A DNA stretch of 45,386 nucleotides from a virus: positions 1-45,386 of IMG/VR virus record IMGVR_UViG_3300042343_000500, one strand, 5' to 3'. Positions 8,668 through 15,680 of the stretch are shown here, in pieces. Each line of letters begins with the position of its first letter. Position 1 is the stretch's first letter. Position numbers and translations under genes: made by a program. A model generated the notes under the pieces. That model was not told where the DNA came from. It worked only from the letters and a program-made list of their open reading frames with translations, and did not search any database.

Positions 8668-8866
8668 GCTCACCCTCAACACCACAGGCGACACGTTCTG
8701 GGATCGCATCGCGGGTCTCGTAGGCTCCGAAGCAGGCGAGGTGACGGGATCTCCCTTCACGGACGAGCATCAATTCTACAATGCCGTTTTCCCCAACTAC
8801 GGCGAGGTGACTTGGATTCCCGAAGCTGTCTGCACGATCACAGAGATAACCAATGAAGTTCATTAA
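8660..8866 (+). CDS. Small hypothetical protein
   Basis: A 68-aa protein whose ATG overlaps the end of the upstream appendage gene by 8 bases and whose end overlaps the next gene by 14 bases, so it looks translationally coupled. It has no signal peptide or membrane segment. Aromatic residues and Gly/Thr suggest a small beta fold. The family is not recognised; the position among appendage genes suggests a virion accessory or chaperone. Confidence 0.55.
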   Translation: MFKLTLNTTGDTFWDRIAGLVGSEAGEVTGSPFTDEHQFYNAVFPNYGEVTWIPEAVCTITEITNEVH

Positions 8867-9077
8867 ATACATTTCGCTTTTAATCAAGTGCTACCCAGTT
8901 GCAAAACAACGGGTATTGGTTACTCGCGACAATGTTTATAATGGAGTGGTTTTGACTCAGATTGCATATCAAGAGGTTCGCACACTGCTTACTCGTAATG
9001 GTATAAAAAACGAAGATATTACAGGAGCTATTGTATATTTAGCAATTTCCCTTGCTTACTTACTTAATAGAAGTTAA
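8853..9077 (+). CDS. Small protein with C-terminal hydrophobic helix
   Basis: A 74-aa protein overlapping the upstream gene by 14 bases. The N-terminus is basic and hydrophobic (MKFIKYISLLIKCYPVAKQR) and the C-terminus has a hydrophobic stretch (AIVYLAISLAYLL, residues ~59-71). The role is unknown; it may be membrane-associated. Confidence 0.5.
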   Translation: MKFIKYISLLIKCYPVAKQRVLVTRDNVYNGVVLTQIAYQEVRTLLTRNGIKNEDITGAIVYLAISLAYLLNRS

Positions 9078-9088
9078 CACTTAAAATT

Positions 9089-9358
9089 ATGAGCCGCGAA
9101 TTTAACCCCATTGTTTCTTCCACTTCAGATGGCATAGACATTACTCTTTGCCGAATCCTTGAGTCCGTAGCAGTCGGAGGAGCTTCGACTACTGGGTTCG
9201 CCATCCCTGCATACAACGATGTGGTGATGCTCTATCAGAACGCCTCATTCCCAACCAAGCCAACCTTCATCACGTTCAAGCAGGATGGAACAATTGTTTA
9301 CGAGGTCACATTGACTTATGATGCCAATGGTGCGTTGACTCGTGTTTACGAGTCCTAA
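9089..9358 (+). CDS. Short appendage protein with shared MSRxFNP module (copy 3)
   Basis: An 89-aa protein, the shortest of the three module-bearing genes. Residues 1-25 (MSREFNPIVSSTSDGIDITL then CRILE) are followed by a ~60-residue beta domain (PTFITFKQDGTIVYEVTLTY) that appears complete. This shows that the module can carry a minimal head. It is immediately followed by the ATFNDTSYN-repeat gene. Confidence 0.6.
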   Translation: MSREFNPIVSSTSDGIDITLCRILESVAVGGASTTGFAIPAYNDVVMLYQNASFPTKPTFITFKQDGTIVYEVTLTYDANGALTRVYES

Positions 9359-9371
9359 TTTGCTTTAGCGA

Positions 9372-10274
9372 ATGGCTAATCTCTATTACAACGCCGCAGT
9401 AGATACGGCATGGGACACACTAGGCAACTGGTGGAATGATGATATATTTACTGACCCTGCGTTAGCTCTCCCTGCTACTGGGGATACTGTGTATCTCTAT
9501 GGATATATGACTAGCGGCCCAACAACGCCAGTCACCCTTAATCACATCTATGCCTATACTCTTAGCTACGGAGGGCCGTTAAGTTTTACGGGAGCAATTG
9601 GTAACGCAACTTTTCAAGATAGCCAAAACTCTGGCACAGTCACAGGAGATGCCACATTTAACGGCTCTAGCAACAACTTCGGCACAGTAACAGGCAACGC
9701 CACGTTTAACGATACTAGCTACAACGGCGGCACAGTAACAGGCAACGCCACGTTTAATGGCACTAGCTACAATAATGGGGAAGTCACAGGAGATGCCACA
9801 TTTAACGACTCTAGCTACCACGACATCTTTGGCGAAGTCGGAGGAGAGGCCACGTTTAACGACTATAGCTACAATGGGGGCATTATAGGCAACTTCAATG
9901 GAATGCCGACTGGACTCCCTGTGACTTTTAACGACATTAGCTACAACAATTCGGTAGCCATTGGAACCGCCACATTTAACGATGTTAGCTATAACGCCAT
10001 TGGTGCGTCTGTCAATGGTGCCACGTTTAACGACTCTAGCTACAACGAAGGCTCAGTCTCAGGAGATGCCACGTTTAACGATACTAGCTTTGCCCAAAGC
10101 GGAGGATCAGTCTCAGGAGAGGCCACGTTTGATTTAACTGCCGCCGCTACGCAAATTATTGGTGGGTATGATGTATCTTTTAATGGAGGTGTTGTCGTCA
10201 GCGGGGGAAGTGGTGGCGGCTCAGACAACACTATTGCCAGACTGCTAGACCTTCCTTGGTTCATTAATCTCTAA
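9372..10274 (+). CDS. Beta-solenoid repeat protein, probable tail appendage
   Basis: A 300-aa protein. Residues ~78-255 contain about eleven repeats of ~16 residues with the consensus G-(D/N)-ATFND-(T/S)-SYN-x-G-x-V-(T/S). Regular F at one position and N/T/S turns predict a right-handed beta-solenoid, as in phage fibres and tailspikes. The DNA repeats are also close (CACAGTAACAGGCAACGCCA recurs), so unit number may change by slippage. The N-terminal 60 residues (LYYNAAVDTAWDTLGNWWND) resemble the caps seen on bacterial and phage solenoids. A Ser/Gly hinge leads to the C-terminal tip DNTIARLLDLPWFINL. No enzyme motif is visible. Confidence 0.65.
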   Translation: MANLYYNAAVDTAWDTLGNWWNDDIFTDPALALPATGDTVYLYGYMTSGPTTPVTLNHIYAYTLSYGGPLSFTGAIGNATFQDSQNSGTVTGDATFNGSSNNFGTVTGNATFNDTSYNGGTVTGNATFNGTSYNNGEVTGDATFNDSSYHDIFGEVGGEATFNDYSYNGGIIGNFNGMPTGLPVTFNDISYNNSVAIGTATFNDVSYNAIGASVNGATFNDSSYNEGSVSGDATFNDTSFAQSGGSVSGEATFDLTAAATQIIGGYDVSFNGGVVVSGGSGGGSDNTIARLLDLPWFINL

Positions 10275-10285
10275 CCCCAACACCT

Positions 10286-10591
10286 ATGTCCATTAAACTC
10301 AAATCCCCCATCACGATCAACGTCCCTGCCATCAAGAAATCGGATGGAACTACTAAGGAGTTTGCTCCTGTTGTTCTCAACGAAATCGACCTTATCGTTT
10401 CCTACGACAATAGCCGCAAGCTTGCTTCCGCAATCATTAAGGGCGTAAACCGCAACATCACTCTCTGGAGTGGCGATGCCTACGACAAGGCTGGTCAGTT
10501 TACAGATAAGGACGTAGACGCTCGTGTTAGCGAGATCCTTGGCAAAGATCCTGCCAAGTCAATTGAGGCTCTATTCCAGCCTAAGAAATAA
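10286..10591 (+). CDS. Small conserved-looking protein before the lysis genes
   Basis: A 101-aa protein of unknown family. The first half is beta-rich (IKLKSPITINVPAIKK, FAPVVLNEIDLIVSYD) and the second half helical. It has no signal or membrane segment. The stop shares a base with the next start (TAATG), so it is probably translated together with the holin candidate, but its content fits a virion accessory protein better. Confidence 0.55.
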   Translation: MSIKLKSPITINVPAIKKSDGTTKEFAPVVLNEIDLIVSYDNSRKLASAIIKGVNRNITLWSGDAYDKAGQFTDKDVDARVSEILGKDPAKSIEALFQPKK

Positions 10592-10770
10592 TGAGCAACG
10601 GCGGAACAACTTCAGACGTAGGCCCAACTAGCGCAATCGTCTCGCTTGTTTCGCTTGTGGTATCTTTCTTCGACTCAACCCATGTGTGGTTGCAAAACAC
10701 AACCCTGCTTGTTTCCTTACTGGCTGGTTGCCTAGCCATCGTTGCAGGAATCAAGAAGCTAATAAAATGA
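10591..10770 (+). CDS. Putative holin (two-helix membrane protein)
   Basis: A 59-aa ORF coupled by TAATG to the previous gene and by ATGA to the spanin gene. It has two hydrophobic segments, AIVSLVSLVVSFF (~15-27) and LLVSLLAGCLAIVAGI (~39-54), separated by a short polar loop, and a basic C-terminus (KKLIK). This size and layout match class II holins, which form inner-membrane holes at the end of infection. Its place directly before a spanin and in the same cluster as an endolysin supports the call. The 11776-12099 protein is a competing candidate. Confidence 0.6.
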   Translation: MSNGGTTSDVGPTSAIVSLVSLVVSFFDSTHVWLQNTTLLVSLLAGCLAIVAGIKKLIK

Positions 10771-11135
10771 ACAAGATTCTTATTGTTTGTGCATCCTCAC
10801 TTCTTATTGGATGTGCATCCAAGGAGCCTGTAAAATACACGCCGCCTTCTGTTGTTGCGGTTAAGTCTGGTATTGAACGGCTCAAGCCGCACGTTACAAA
10901 CTCCGCAGGGAATGCGGCGATTAAGGAGATAATCACCGCAGTCGAGGCATACGAGGTTCAAGTTGACCAGCAAGCCAAGGATCTTGCCAAGGCTCAAAAC
11001 GATTCTGTTTATTGGAGAGAGAAGCAGGTCAAGGCACTCAAGGAGCTTTGGTGGTGGAGGGGGATTGCTTTAGTCGCAGTGGCTTGCGTTGTGTTTTACG
11101 TTGGCATCAGAACCGCTTGGACGTTCAGACCATGA
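10767..11135 (+). CDS. Probable unimolecular spanin (u-spanin)
   Basis: A 122-aa protein from ATG 10767, which overlaps the holin stop; a longer upstream start exists but would hide the signal sequence. Residues 1-16 are a lipoprotein signal with lipobox L-I-G-C (lipidated C16, followed by Ala, which allows outer-membrane sorting). Residues ~30-95 form a charged helical periplasmic region, and ~98-117 form a membrane helix (GIALVAVACVVFYVGI) after a WWW belt. An N-terminal outer-membrane lipid anchor plus a C-terminal inner-membrane helix in one ~120-aa protein is the plan of u-spanins such as T1 gp11 (131 aa). They disrupt or fuse the outer membrane in the last lysis step. This implies a Gram-negative-type host envelope. 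Confidence 0.75.
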   Translation: MNKILIVCASSLLIGCASKEPVKYTPPSVVAVKSGIERLKPHVTNSAGNAAIKEIITAVEAYEVQVDQQAKDLAKAQNDSVYWREKQVKALKELWWWRGIALVAVACVVFYVGIRTAWTFRP

Positions 11136-11143
11136 TTCTTTAA

Positions 11144-11788
11144 ATGCAAACAGATACACGATTCAAGCGTGGCAACGTTCGTGAAGATGGAATGGTTTTC
11201 TGGGAGTATAAAAAGCAAAGAAAAAATAGCGAATATTGGGTTTCTAAGCGAAAATTTGACGAAATGAGATTAAAAAATCTCTTAAGCGGGAAAAAGTATA
11301 GGGAATCAGATAGAGAGCGATATAGAATGCTAAAAAGATCCCAATTTAAATCCGCAAAAGAAAAAGACCCAGAAAAGTTTAAAGAGACAAGAAAAATAAC
11401 ACACGAAAAATACAGAAAAAGAAATAGAGAAAGGCTACTTCCAGTTAACCGCGAAAGAATGCAGAAATGGAGAACTGAAAATCCAGAATTGGCAAAAGCT
11501 ATGCAAAATAAATGGATTCAAAACAACAAACACAGGTTTATTGCATATAATAGCAAGCAGAGGGCTAGAAGAAAAAGTCAAACAAGTATATTAAATACTG
11601 AAGAAAGACTAATTATAAATGAAATATACAATGCAAGGAAAAGAATATCCGATTGTACTGGTATTCAGTTTCATGTAGATCATATTTATCCCCTATCCAA
11701 AGGTGGACTTCATAAGTTATCAAATCTTCAACTTCTACCAGCAATAATAAACATTAAAAAAGGAAACAAACTACCATGTTCCCCTTAA
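11144..11788 (+). CDS. HNH endonuclease inserted in the lysis cluster
   Basis: A 214-aa protein. Residues 1-150 are Lys/Arg-rich and helical, probably DNA-binding. The C-terminal domain carries HVDHIYPLSKGGLH (catalytic H177-V-D-H180) and N194 in SNLQLLPA, the classic H-N-H set, without a zinc ribbon. The gene is strongly A-rich compared with the spanin and endolysin genes around it and separates two lysis membrane genes, as expected for a free-standing homing endonuclease insertion. Its end overlaps the next start by 13 bases. Confidence 0.85.
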   Translation: MQTDTRFKRGNVREDGMVFWEYKKQRKNSEYWVSKRKFDEMRLKNLLSGKKYRESDRERYRMLKRSQFKSAKEKDPEKFKETRKITHEKYRKRNRERLLPVNRERMQKWRTENPELAKAMQNKWIQNNKHRFIAYNSKQRARRKSQTSILNTEERLIINEIYNARKRISDCTGIQFHVDHIYPLSKGGLHKLSNLQLLPAIINIKKGNKLPCSP

Positions 11789-12099
11789 AGCCAGCAGTAT
11801 CACAAAGATTAGTTATTAGTATTTTTGGCATTTCCATAGTCCAACTATCTTGGAAGTGGGCCGCAGGGCATTTTTATTCTTTACCACCAGAGGCTTTTGC
11901 AGGGTTTGTTACGATAACGACAAACTCCATGTATGTTACGGGAGCCATAGTTGTATTTATGGTGACTGGCAGAATGGTGTACGACTGGAAACTTGGAACA
12001 AACCAAGTCCAGCAAGTGAGCGGAATGGTATCCAAGATCAGGGAAGAAATCGTGGAGCGCACTCCAAAGCCCAAGTCATTCGATGACGAAACGATTTAA
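11776..12099 (+). CDS. Membrane protein of the lysis cluster (holin/antiholin candidate)
   Basis: A 107-aa protein with two predicted membrane helices (residues ~12-30, LVISIFGISIVQLSW, and ~55-80, YVTGAIVVFMVTGRM) and a charged cytoplasmic tail. It overlaps the endolysin start by 17 bases. A role as holin, antiholin or pinholin fits. With the 59-aa two-helix protein upstream, the phage may use a holin/antiholin pair. No specific family is recognised. Confidence 0.55.
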   Translation: MFPLKPAVSQRLVISIFGISIVQLSWKWAAGHFYSLPPEAFAGFVTITTNSMYVTGAIVVFMVTGRMVYDWKLGTNQVQQVSGMVSKIREEIVERTPKPKSFDDETI

Positions 12100-12535
12100 G
12101 GACAAGATCATTCCTTTCCTATTCAAGTGGGAGGGAACCAAGTTGGATCTTCATCCAGACGACCCCGGCAACTACGTCAACGGGACTCTTGTTGGCACAA
12201 GGTATGGAATCGACGCTCGCTCTCACCCCAAGGAGAACATTGCCAACATGACGGCAGAGAGAGCTTCCGACATCTACTGGAATGAATACTGGATCAAGTA
12301 TGGATGCGATCATCTTCAATCTCCTTATGACTGGGTGTTCTTTGATACTTGCGTCAATTGCGGATTCGGCAGGGCCTTGAAGCTTGAGAAGATTGCTGGA
12401 AAAAACCCTAGAAAATTTTTAGATGAAAGGGATGACTTCTACGCCGACTTGGTTGAGAGGAGACCATCTAGTAGAAAGTTTTTGAAGGGATGGTTGAATC
12501 GAACAGCAGACCTAAGAAAACACGCTTTCGCTTGA
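12083..12535 (+). CDS. Endolysin, GH108-like N-acetylmuramidase
   Basis: A 150-aa protein. The N-terminus FLFKWEGTKLDLHPDDPGN with catalytic E17, followed by T-RYGIDARSHP (~39-48), matches glycoside hydrolase family 108 (ZliS/secretion-activator type), which cleaves the MurNAc-GlcNAc bond of peptidoglycan. The usual family reads E-G-G-Y...D-P-D-D-x-G-G-x-T-x-x-G-I; here the Gly/Tyr after the Glu are replaced by Thr/Lys. Further family features include the W-N-E-Y-W-I helix (~72-77). No signal peptide is present, so it should rely on the holin for export. Confidence 0.85.
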   Translation: MTKRFKDKIIPFLFKWEGTKLDLHPDDPGNYVNGTLVGTRYGIDARSHPKENIANMTAERASDIYWNEYWIKYGCDHLQSPYDWVFFDTCVNCGFGRALKLEKIAGKNPRKFLDERDDFYADLVERRPSSRKFLKGWLNRTADLRKHAFA

Positions 12536-12585
12536 GCCTTGCGAGCAGGTAGGGGGATTATAAGGGGGGTTATACAAAACCATGT

Positions 12586-12605
12586 CAAGCCTAAAATTTG
12601 GCTTG
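12586..12605. promoter_or_regulatory. Inverted repeat before the small-gene/recombination block
   Basis: CAAGCC (12586-12591) and GGCTTG (12600-12605) flank an 8-nt A/T spacer, about 30 bases before ATG 12637 and in the only gap after the lysis genes. It could be an operator or a weak terminator stem; no T-run follows. A -35-like TTGCAA overlaps its right arm, but no convincing -10 is placed correctly. Confidence 0.3.
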
Positions 12606-12636
12606 CAATGAATTTGATCTGTACGATACTGCGCGA

Positions 12637-12837
12637 ATGACAACGCCCACGCCACAACCACACGCATTCAACTTCGCTCGCTACGCAGAGGGTGATCCTC
12701 TCGTAACAATTACAATATCCAAGGATTCGGAATTGTCGGAAACAATTGAGGCGTTTGAAACATTCCTGCTTGCTGTTGGGTATATGCTTCCCAAGGGGGC
12801 GCATATTGGGTTTGAGTGCGAGGATGAAAATAATTGA
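12637..12837 (+). CDS. Small hypothetical protein
   Basis: A 66-aa protein from the ATG at 12637; an in-frame TTG at 12598 is less likely because it would cover the inverted repeat. It is soluble, with an ITISKDSELSETIEAFETFL helix region. It is the first gene of the block that leads to the ERF gene. The family is not recognised. Confidence 0.5.
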   Translation: MTTPTPQPHAFNFARYAEGDPLVTITISKDSELSETIEAFETFLLAVGYMLPKGAHIGFECEDENN

Positions 12838-12885
12838 AAATAAATCTCGACATTGATTCATCCGCACCATAAAACCAGTTCCGTT

Positions 12886-13119
12886 ATGAAAAACACCAAA
12901 CCCAAATCCACCAAAACCACGAAGCCCAAAAACGATGAAGTCACCATCGAAGACTGCTTGTTTTCTATCGCGTCAACGCTTGTCAGAATTTCTGAAGAAA
13001 CACACGAGCTGCGAGATTCAGCAGATCAAATTGTTGAAAGCGTTCGACTCTGGCAGGGGACAACGCTTGCATTTGCAGTCCTCACAATCATCAACACCAT
13101 CTGGCTGTTACTCAAGTAA
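12886..13119 (+). CDS. Small C-tail-anchored membrane protein
   Basis: A 77-aa protein from ATG 12886. The N-terminus is Lys/Thr/Pro-rich, the middle is an amphipathic helix (~25-55) and the C-terminal ~18 residues are a membrane helix (TLAFAVLTIINTIWLLLK). There is no signal peptide. The function is unknown; it lies between the lysis cluster and the recombination genes. Confidence 0.5.
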   Translation: MKNTKPKSTKTTKPKNDEVTIEDCLFSIASTLVRISEETHELRDSADQIVESVRLWQGTTLAFAVLTIINTIWLLLK

Positions 13120-13153
13120 GCGTAGCGAAATCTTCTCATAACCAAAAACAACA

Positions 13154-13891
13154 ATGGAAAAAACACCACAGCAGGAATACTCAATGGCACTCGTAAGTGC
13201 TATTGGAGAGCTACAAAACGTAGCCAAAACAGCATCCAACCCGTACTTCAAAAGCAAGTACGCACCATTGGACGCAATCGTTGATGCAACCCGTCCCGTG
13301 CTATTGAAGCATGGGCTTGCAATCAGTCAGACTCCCTTATACATGGAAGGATCGGCTGGCGTGGAAACAACCATCCTGCACACGGCTGGTCACTCCACAA
13401 CTACCACGCTCCTTCTCCCCCTAAAGGATCAGTCGCCACAGGGAGTGGGGGGAGCAATTACCTACGCCCGTCGCTATGCGCTTGCCGCAGTTCTTGGGCT
13501 TGCAACCGAAGAGGATGATGATGGCAACGTGAGTTCTGGCTTGTCCAAAAAGACGGCTGAAGAGGCTCGCCCTGCCGTGGCAAGGGCAATGGACAAGAAC
13601 CCAGTTGTTCGCCAAGCAGGGAACGTGACTGCAACTTGGAGGGGGATTCTCCCAACCCAAGCCAAGGTTGCCGCACAGAGCAAGTATGGGGCCGCAAAGA
13701 AGTGGACTCTATACTCCGTGGAGTTCAACGACAACGGCAAGGTTATTGAGGCAATGACCTTTGATGAAAAGCTATTTACGCTCGCCCTTCAGTATGGATC
13801 TGATGGTGTTATCGTGGATGCTGGGGTTGCTCCGGGGAAGAAAGATCCTTCCAAGTGGGAGGTTGTAACAATCACACCAAGTGAAGCATAA
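13154..13891 (+). CDS. erf: ERF-family single-strand annealing recombinase
   Basis: A 245-aa protein. Residues 1-125 match the ERF superfamily: N-P-Y-F-K-S-K-Y-A-P-L-D (29-40), then QGVGGAITYARRYALAAVLGLATEEDDDG (~96-124), the conserved GG-x-x-TYARRY-L element. ERF proteins such as P22 Erf anneal complementary single strands for recombination and genome circularisation. The C-terminal ~110 residues are a variable domain. The exonuclease at 23925-24641 would be the natural partner that makes ssDNA. The gene is followed after 11 bases by a very strong GC hairpin. Confidence 0.9.
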   Translation: MEKTPQQEYSMALVSAIGELQNVAKTASNPYFKSKYAPLDAIVDATRPVLLKHGLAISQTPLYMEGSAGVETTILHTAGHSTTTTLLLPLKDQSPQGVGGAITYARRYALAAVLGLATEEDDDGNVSSGLSKKTAEEARPAVARAMDKNPVVRQAGNVTATWRGILPTQAKVAAQSKYGAAKKWTLYSVEFNDNGKVIEAMTFDEKLFTLALQYGSDGVIVDAGVAPGKKDPSKWEVVTITPSEA

Positions 13892-14651
13892 AGCAAAATC
13901 ACGGGGGGCGAAAGCCCCCCATATTGCCACAAAATATGAACGCTTCATTGCCGTATCCTGTAGTCACGGGAAGTACGCTGACCCTACTGCAATTTCTGCG
14001 GTTCTTGCCATGCGAGACAAGTGGAACGCGACGATATGTGTTCATTTGGGTGATTGGTGCGATACAACCGCTTGGAGATCAGGTGCGGCTGGAAGTAGTG
14101 ACGAATCAGAGCCAGTTGCCCCCGATATTGATGGAGGGATTGCTTTCTTGCGAGAGTATCGACCAACTCATGTGTTGGATGGAAACCATGAATGCAGAAT
14201 CCCTAGAATGCTCAATCACCGTAACGCAATTGTCGCCTATGCCGCACAAAAAGCTACAGACTATATTGACAAGGCATTTGTCGAGATTGGTTGCCGAAGG
14301 ATTCCGTATGATGGAGTTTTTCAAAGGCTTGTTATTGGTGATGTGACGTTCACTCATGGAACCATCTACAATGAAAATGCGGCTAGGGATATGGCTGAAA
14401 CATATGGTGGGAAAGTCATATTTGGGCATACTCATCGCTCGTCACAAGCAGAGGGCAGAACAATCAAGGAAAGCACAGGATATTGCGTTGGCACGCTTAC
14501 TCGCAGAGGCGAAATGGATTATGCGCAGTGCCGCAGAGCAACCCTTGGATGGAGACAAGGATTTGTCTTTGGAGAAATTGGGCCAAAGGATTCCGCCGTA
14601 TGGCTCTGCACAAGAGGAGAATTCCAGAAAGAATGGAGGTTGCCAATATGA
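13881..14651 (+). CDS. Calcineurin-like metallophosphoesterase with altered motif I
   Basis: A 256-aa protein. The only good start is GTG 13881, inside the end of the ERF gene (11-base overlap). Metallophosphoesterase motifs are present: VHLGDW (motif II, D58), DGNHE (motif III, 100-104), FTHG (H159) and FGHTHR (H183, H185). Motif I, normally D-x-H, reads V-S-C27-S-H29, so the first metal-binding Asp is replaced by Cys. Either Cys serves as a ligand or the enzyme uses one metal. The substrate could be nucleic acid 3'/5' ends or a cyclic nucleotide. It is grouped with recombination genes. Confidence 0.75.
   Translation: MKHKAKSRGAKAPHIATKYERFIAVSCSHGKYADPTAISAVLAMRDKWNATICVHLGDWCDTTAWRSGAAGSSDESEPVAPDIDGGIAFLREYRPTHVLDGNHECRIPRMLNHRNAIVAYAAQKATDYIDKAFVEIGCRRIPYDGVFQRLVIGDVTFTHGTIYNENAARDMAETYGGKVIFGHTHRSSQAEGRTIKESTGYCVGTLTRRGEMDYAQCRRATLGWRQGFVFGEIGPKDSAVWLCTRGEFQKEWRLPI
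13903..13920 (+). promoter_or_regulatory. GC hairpin with GAAA tetraloop at the ERF/phosphoesterase junction
   Basis: A perfect 7-bp stem GGGGGGC/GCCCCCC closed by GAAA (a GNRA loop) lies 11 bases after the ERF stop and within the first codons of the phosphoesterase. No T-run follows, so it is not a standard terminator. It may protect the ERF mRNA 3' end or slow ribosomes entering from the GTG start. Confidence 0.6.
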
Positions 14652-14890
14652 GTGCTAACGAGTGGGCAAGCGCAATCACAGAAGCATTAAGCAATAAGGC
14701 CGACAAAGTTCCTGATGGATGGAAAACAGCAAGTGAACTTGAAGATGTCTTTCAAAGAAGCAGACGGGTAGTTGCAACAAAAATAGCGCATTTGAAAAAA
14801 CAAGGGTTGGTAGAATCAAGAAAATTTACAATACTAACAAACAGGGGATTGTATCCAGAGCCTCACTACAAATTGATTAATAAGAAATAA
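14648..14890 (+). CDS. Small winged-helix DNA-binding protein
   Basis: An 80-aa protein starting at ATG 14648 with ATGA overlap; longer upstream starts lie inside the phosphoesterase gene. GWKTASELEDVFQRSRRVVATKIAHLKKQGLVESRKF (~24-60) reads as helix, recognition helix and wing with the typical G-L-V-E-x-R turn. It is likely a transcription factor of MarR/ArsR-like shape, perhaps controlling this block. Confidence 0.6.
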   Translation: MSANEWASAITEALSNKADKVPDGWKTASELEDVFQRSRRVVATKIAHLKKQGLVESRKFTILTNRGLYPEPHYKLINKK

Positions 14891-14891
14891 A

Positions 14892-15089
14892 ATGGAAAAA
14901 GAATACTACATTGAAAAAGATTTTGCAGTTCTTGCTGGCCCGTATGTTCACGGGAACAAAAAAGATGCAATCTATAGGCAAAACGTTATTGAGGACATGA
15001 TCCGTGGAGGGATTCCTTATCGGATAAAAACCGAAGGGTATAACGATTACATTGAACGCAAGGGGATGATTCTAACCAAAGAAAAATAA
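14892..15089 (+). CDS. Small hypothetical protein
   Basis: A 65-aa soluble protein beginning one base after the upstream stop and coupled by TAATG to the next mini-gene. It is rich in Tyr, Glu and Lys and likely alpha/beta. The family is not recognised. Confidence 0.5.
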   Translation: MEKEYYIEKDFAVLAGPYVHGNKKDAIYRQNVIEDMIRGGIPYRIKTEGYNDYIERKGMILTKEK

Positions 15090-15175
15090 TGTTCGACTTC
15101 AACATGGCGTTCGCTTGCCTTGGTGCATTTATTTCTGGATGGCTACTTATTAAAATCTTTAACTCAAGACTATGA
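15089..15175 (+). CDS. 28-aa single-helix membrane peptide
   Basis: A very short ORF held by TAATG coupling upstream and ATGA coupling downstream, which argues that it is translated. It encodes one hydrophobic helix (MAFACLGAFISGWLLIKIF) with a short polar tail. The role is unknown. Confidence 0.45.
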   Translation: MFDFNMAFACLGAFISGWLLIKIFNSRL

Positions 15176-15450
15176 GATTCAAATGCATTTCCAAAGTTGA
15201 AATCAACGGAAAGAAGTGGGAAGTAGGATATGGACACCCCGGCACAACATCCGCTAAAACAAATGACGGAATTTGCAGGTATGCAGAGCGCAGGATCATC
15301 ATCAATCGTAGAGCAATTCGCAGTCTCCTTGATGTGCTGGCGCATGAACTTATTCATGCAAGATTACCAGACCTATCTGAAGAATCTGTGGACGCAACAG
15401 CAAACCTTATTGCTGAAACATATGATGAGTTTTCCAAGCAACCTTCCTGA
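15172..15450 (+). CDS. SprT-like zinc metallopeptidase
   Basis: A 92-aa protein with HELIH at residues 58-62 inside DVLAHELIHARLPDLSEESVDATA. The HExxH motif followed by an acidic residue 9-13 positions later is the zincin arrangement of SprT-like phage peptidases. It has no signal peptide. A protease acting on host or phage protein during infection is likely; the substrate is unknown. Confidence 0.7.
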   Translation: MRFKCISKVEINGKKWEVGYGHPGTTSAKTNDGICRYAERRIIINRRAIRSLLDVLAHELIHARLPDLSEESVDATANLIAETYDEFSKQPS

Positions 15451-15467
15451 TATTGGAGATGATGAAG

Positions 15468-15680
15468 ATGAAATTTACAAGTAACGATTATTTTAAAGAG
15501 TGGTATGATACCTATGGAGTTAGGACGTACTCACAAAACCACGGCACAGCGGATGGTCACATGGATTACATGAAGGCGGCATTCCTTGCTGGATACCATA
15601 CTTACGAAAAGAACGATTCTCTTATAAAGCAATTGCAGGATGAGAACAAAAAGCTAAATGATGCCCTAGCCTCGCTATGA
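15468..15680 (+). CDS. Small hypothetical protein with coiled-coil end
   Basis: A 70-aa protein. Three ATGs lie close together (15459, 15462, 15468). The last has GGAG at a proper distance (15455-15458), so 15468 is chosen. Its C-terminus forms a short coiled coil (SLIKQLQDENKKLNDALASL). The stop overlaps the next start. The family is not recognised. Confidence 0.5.
   Translation: MKFTSNDYFKEWYDTYGVRTYSQNHGTADGHMDYMKAAFLAGYHTYEKNDSLIKQLQDENKKLNDALASL

Noticed and set aside
10686-10766. Longer start for the spanin gene
   Set aside because: It would bury the lipoprotein signal and overlap the holin candidate; ATG 10767 gives a proper signal peptide.
12439-12870. 143-aa minus-strand ORF after the endolysin
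   Set aside because: It overlaps two better plus-strand genes and lacks a ribosome site or protein-like composition.
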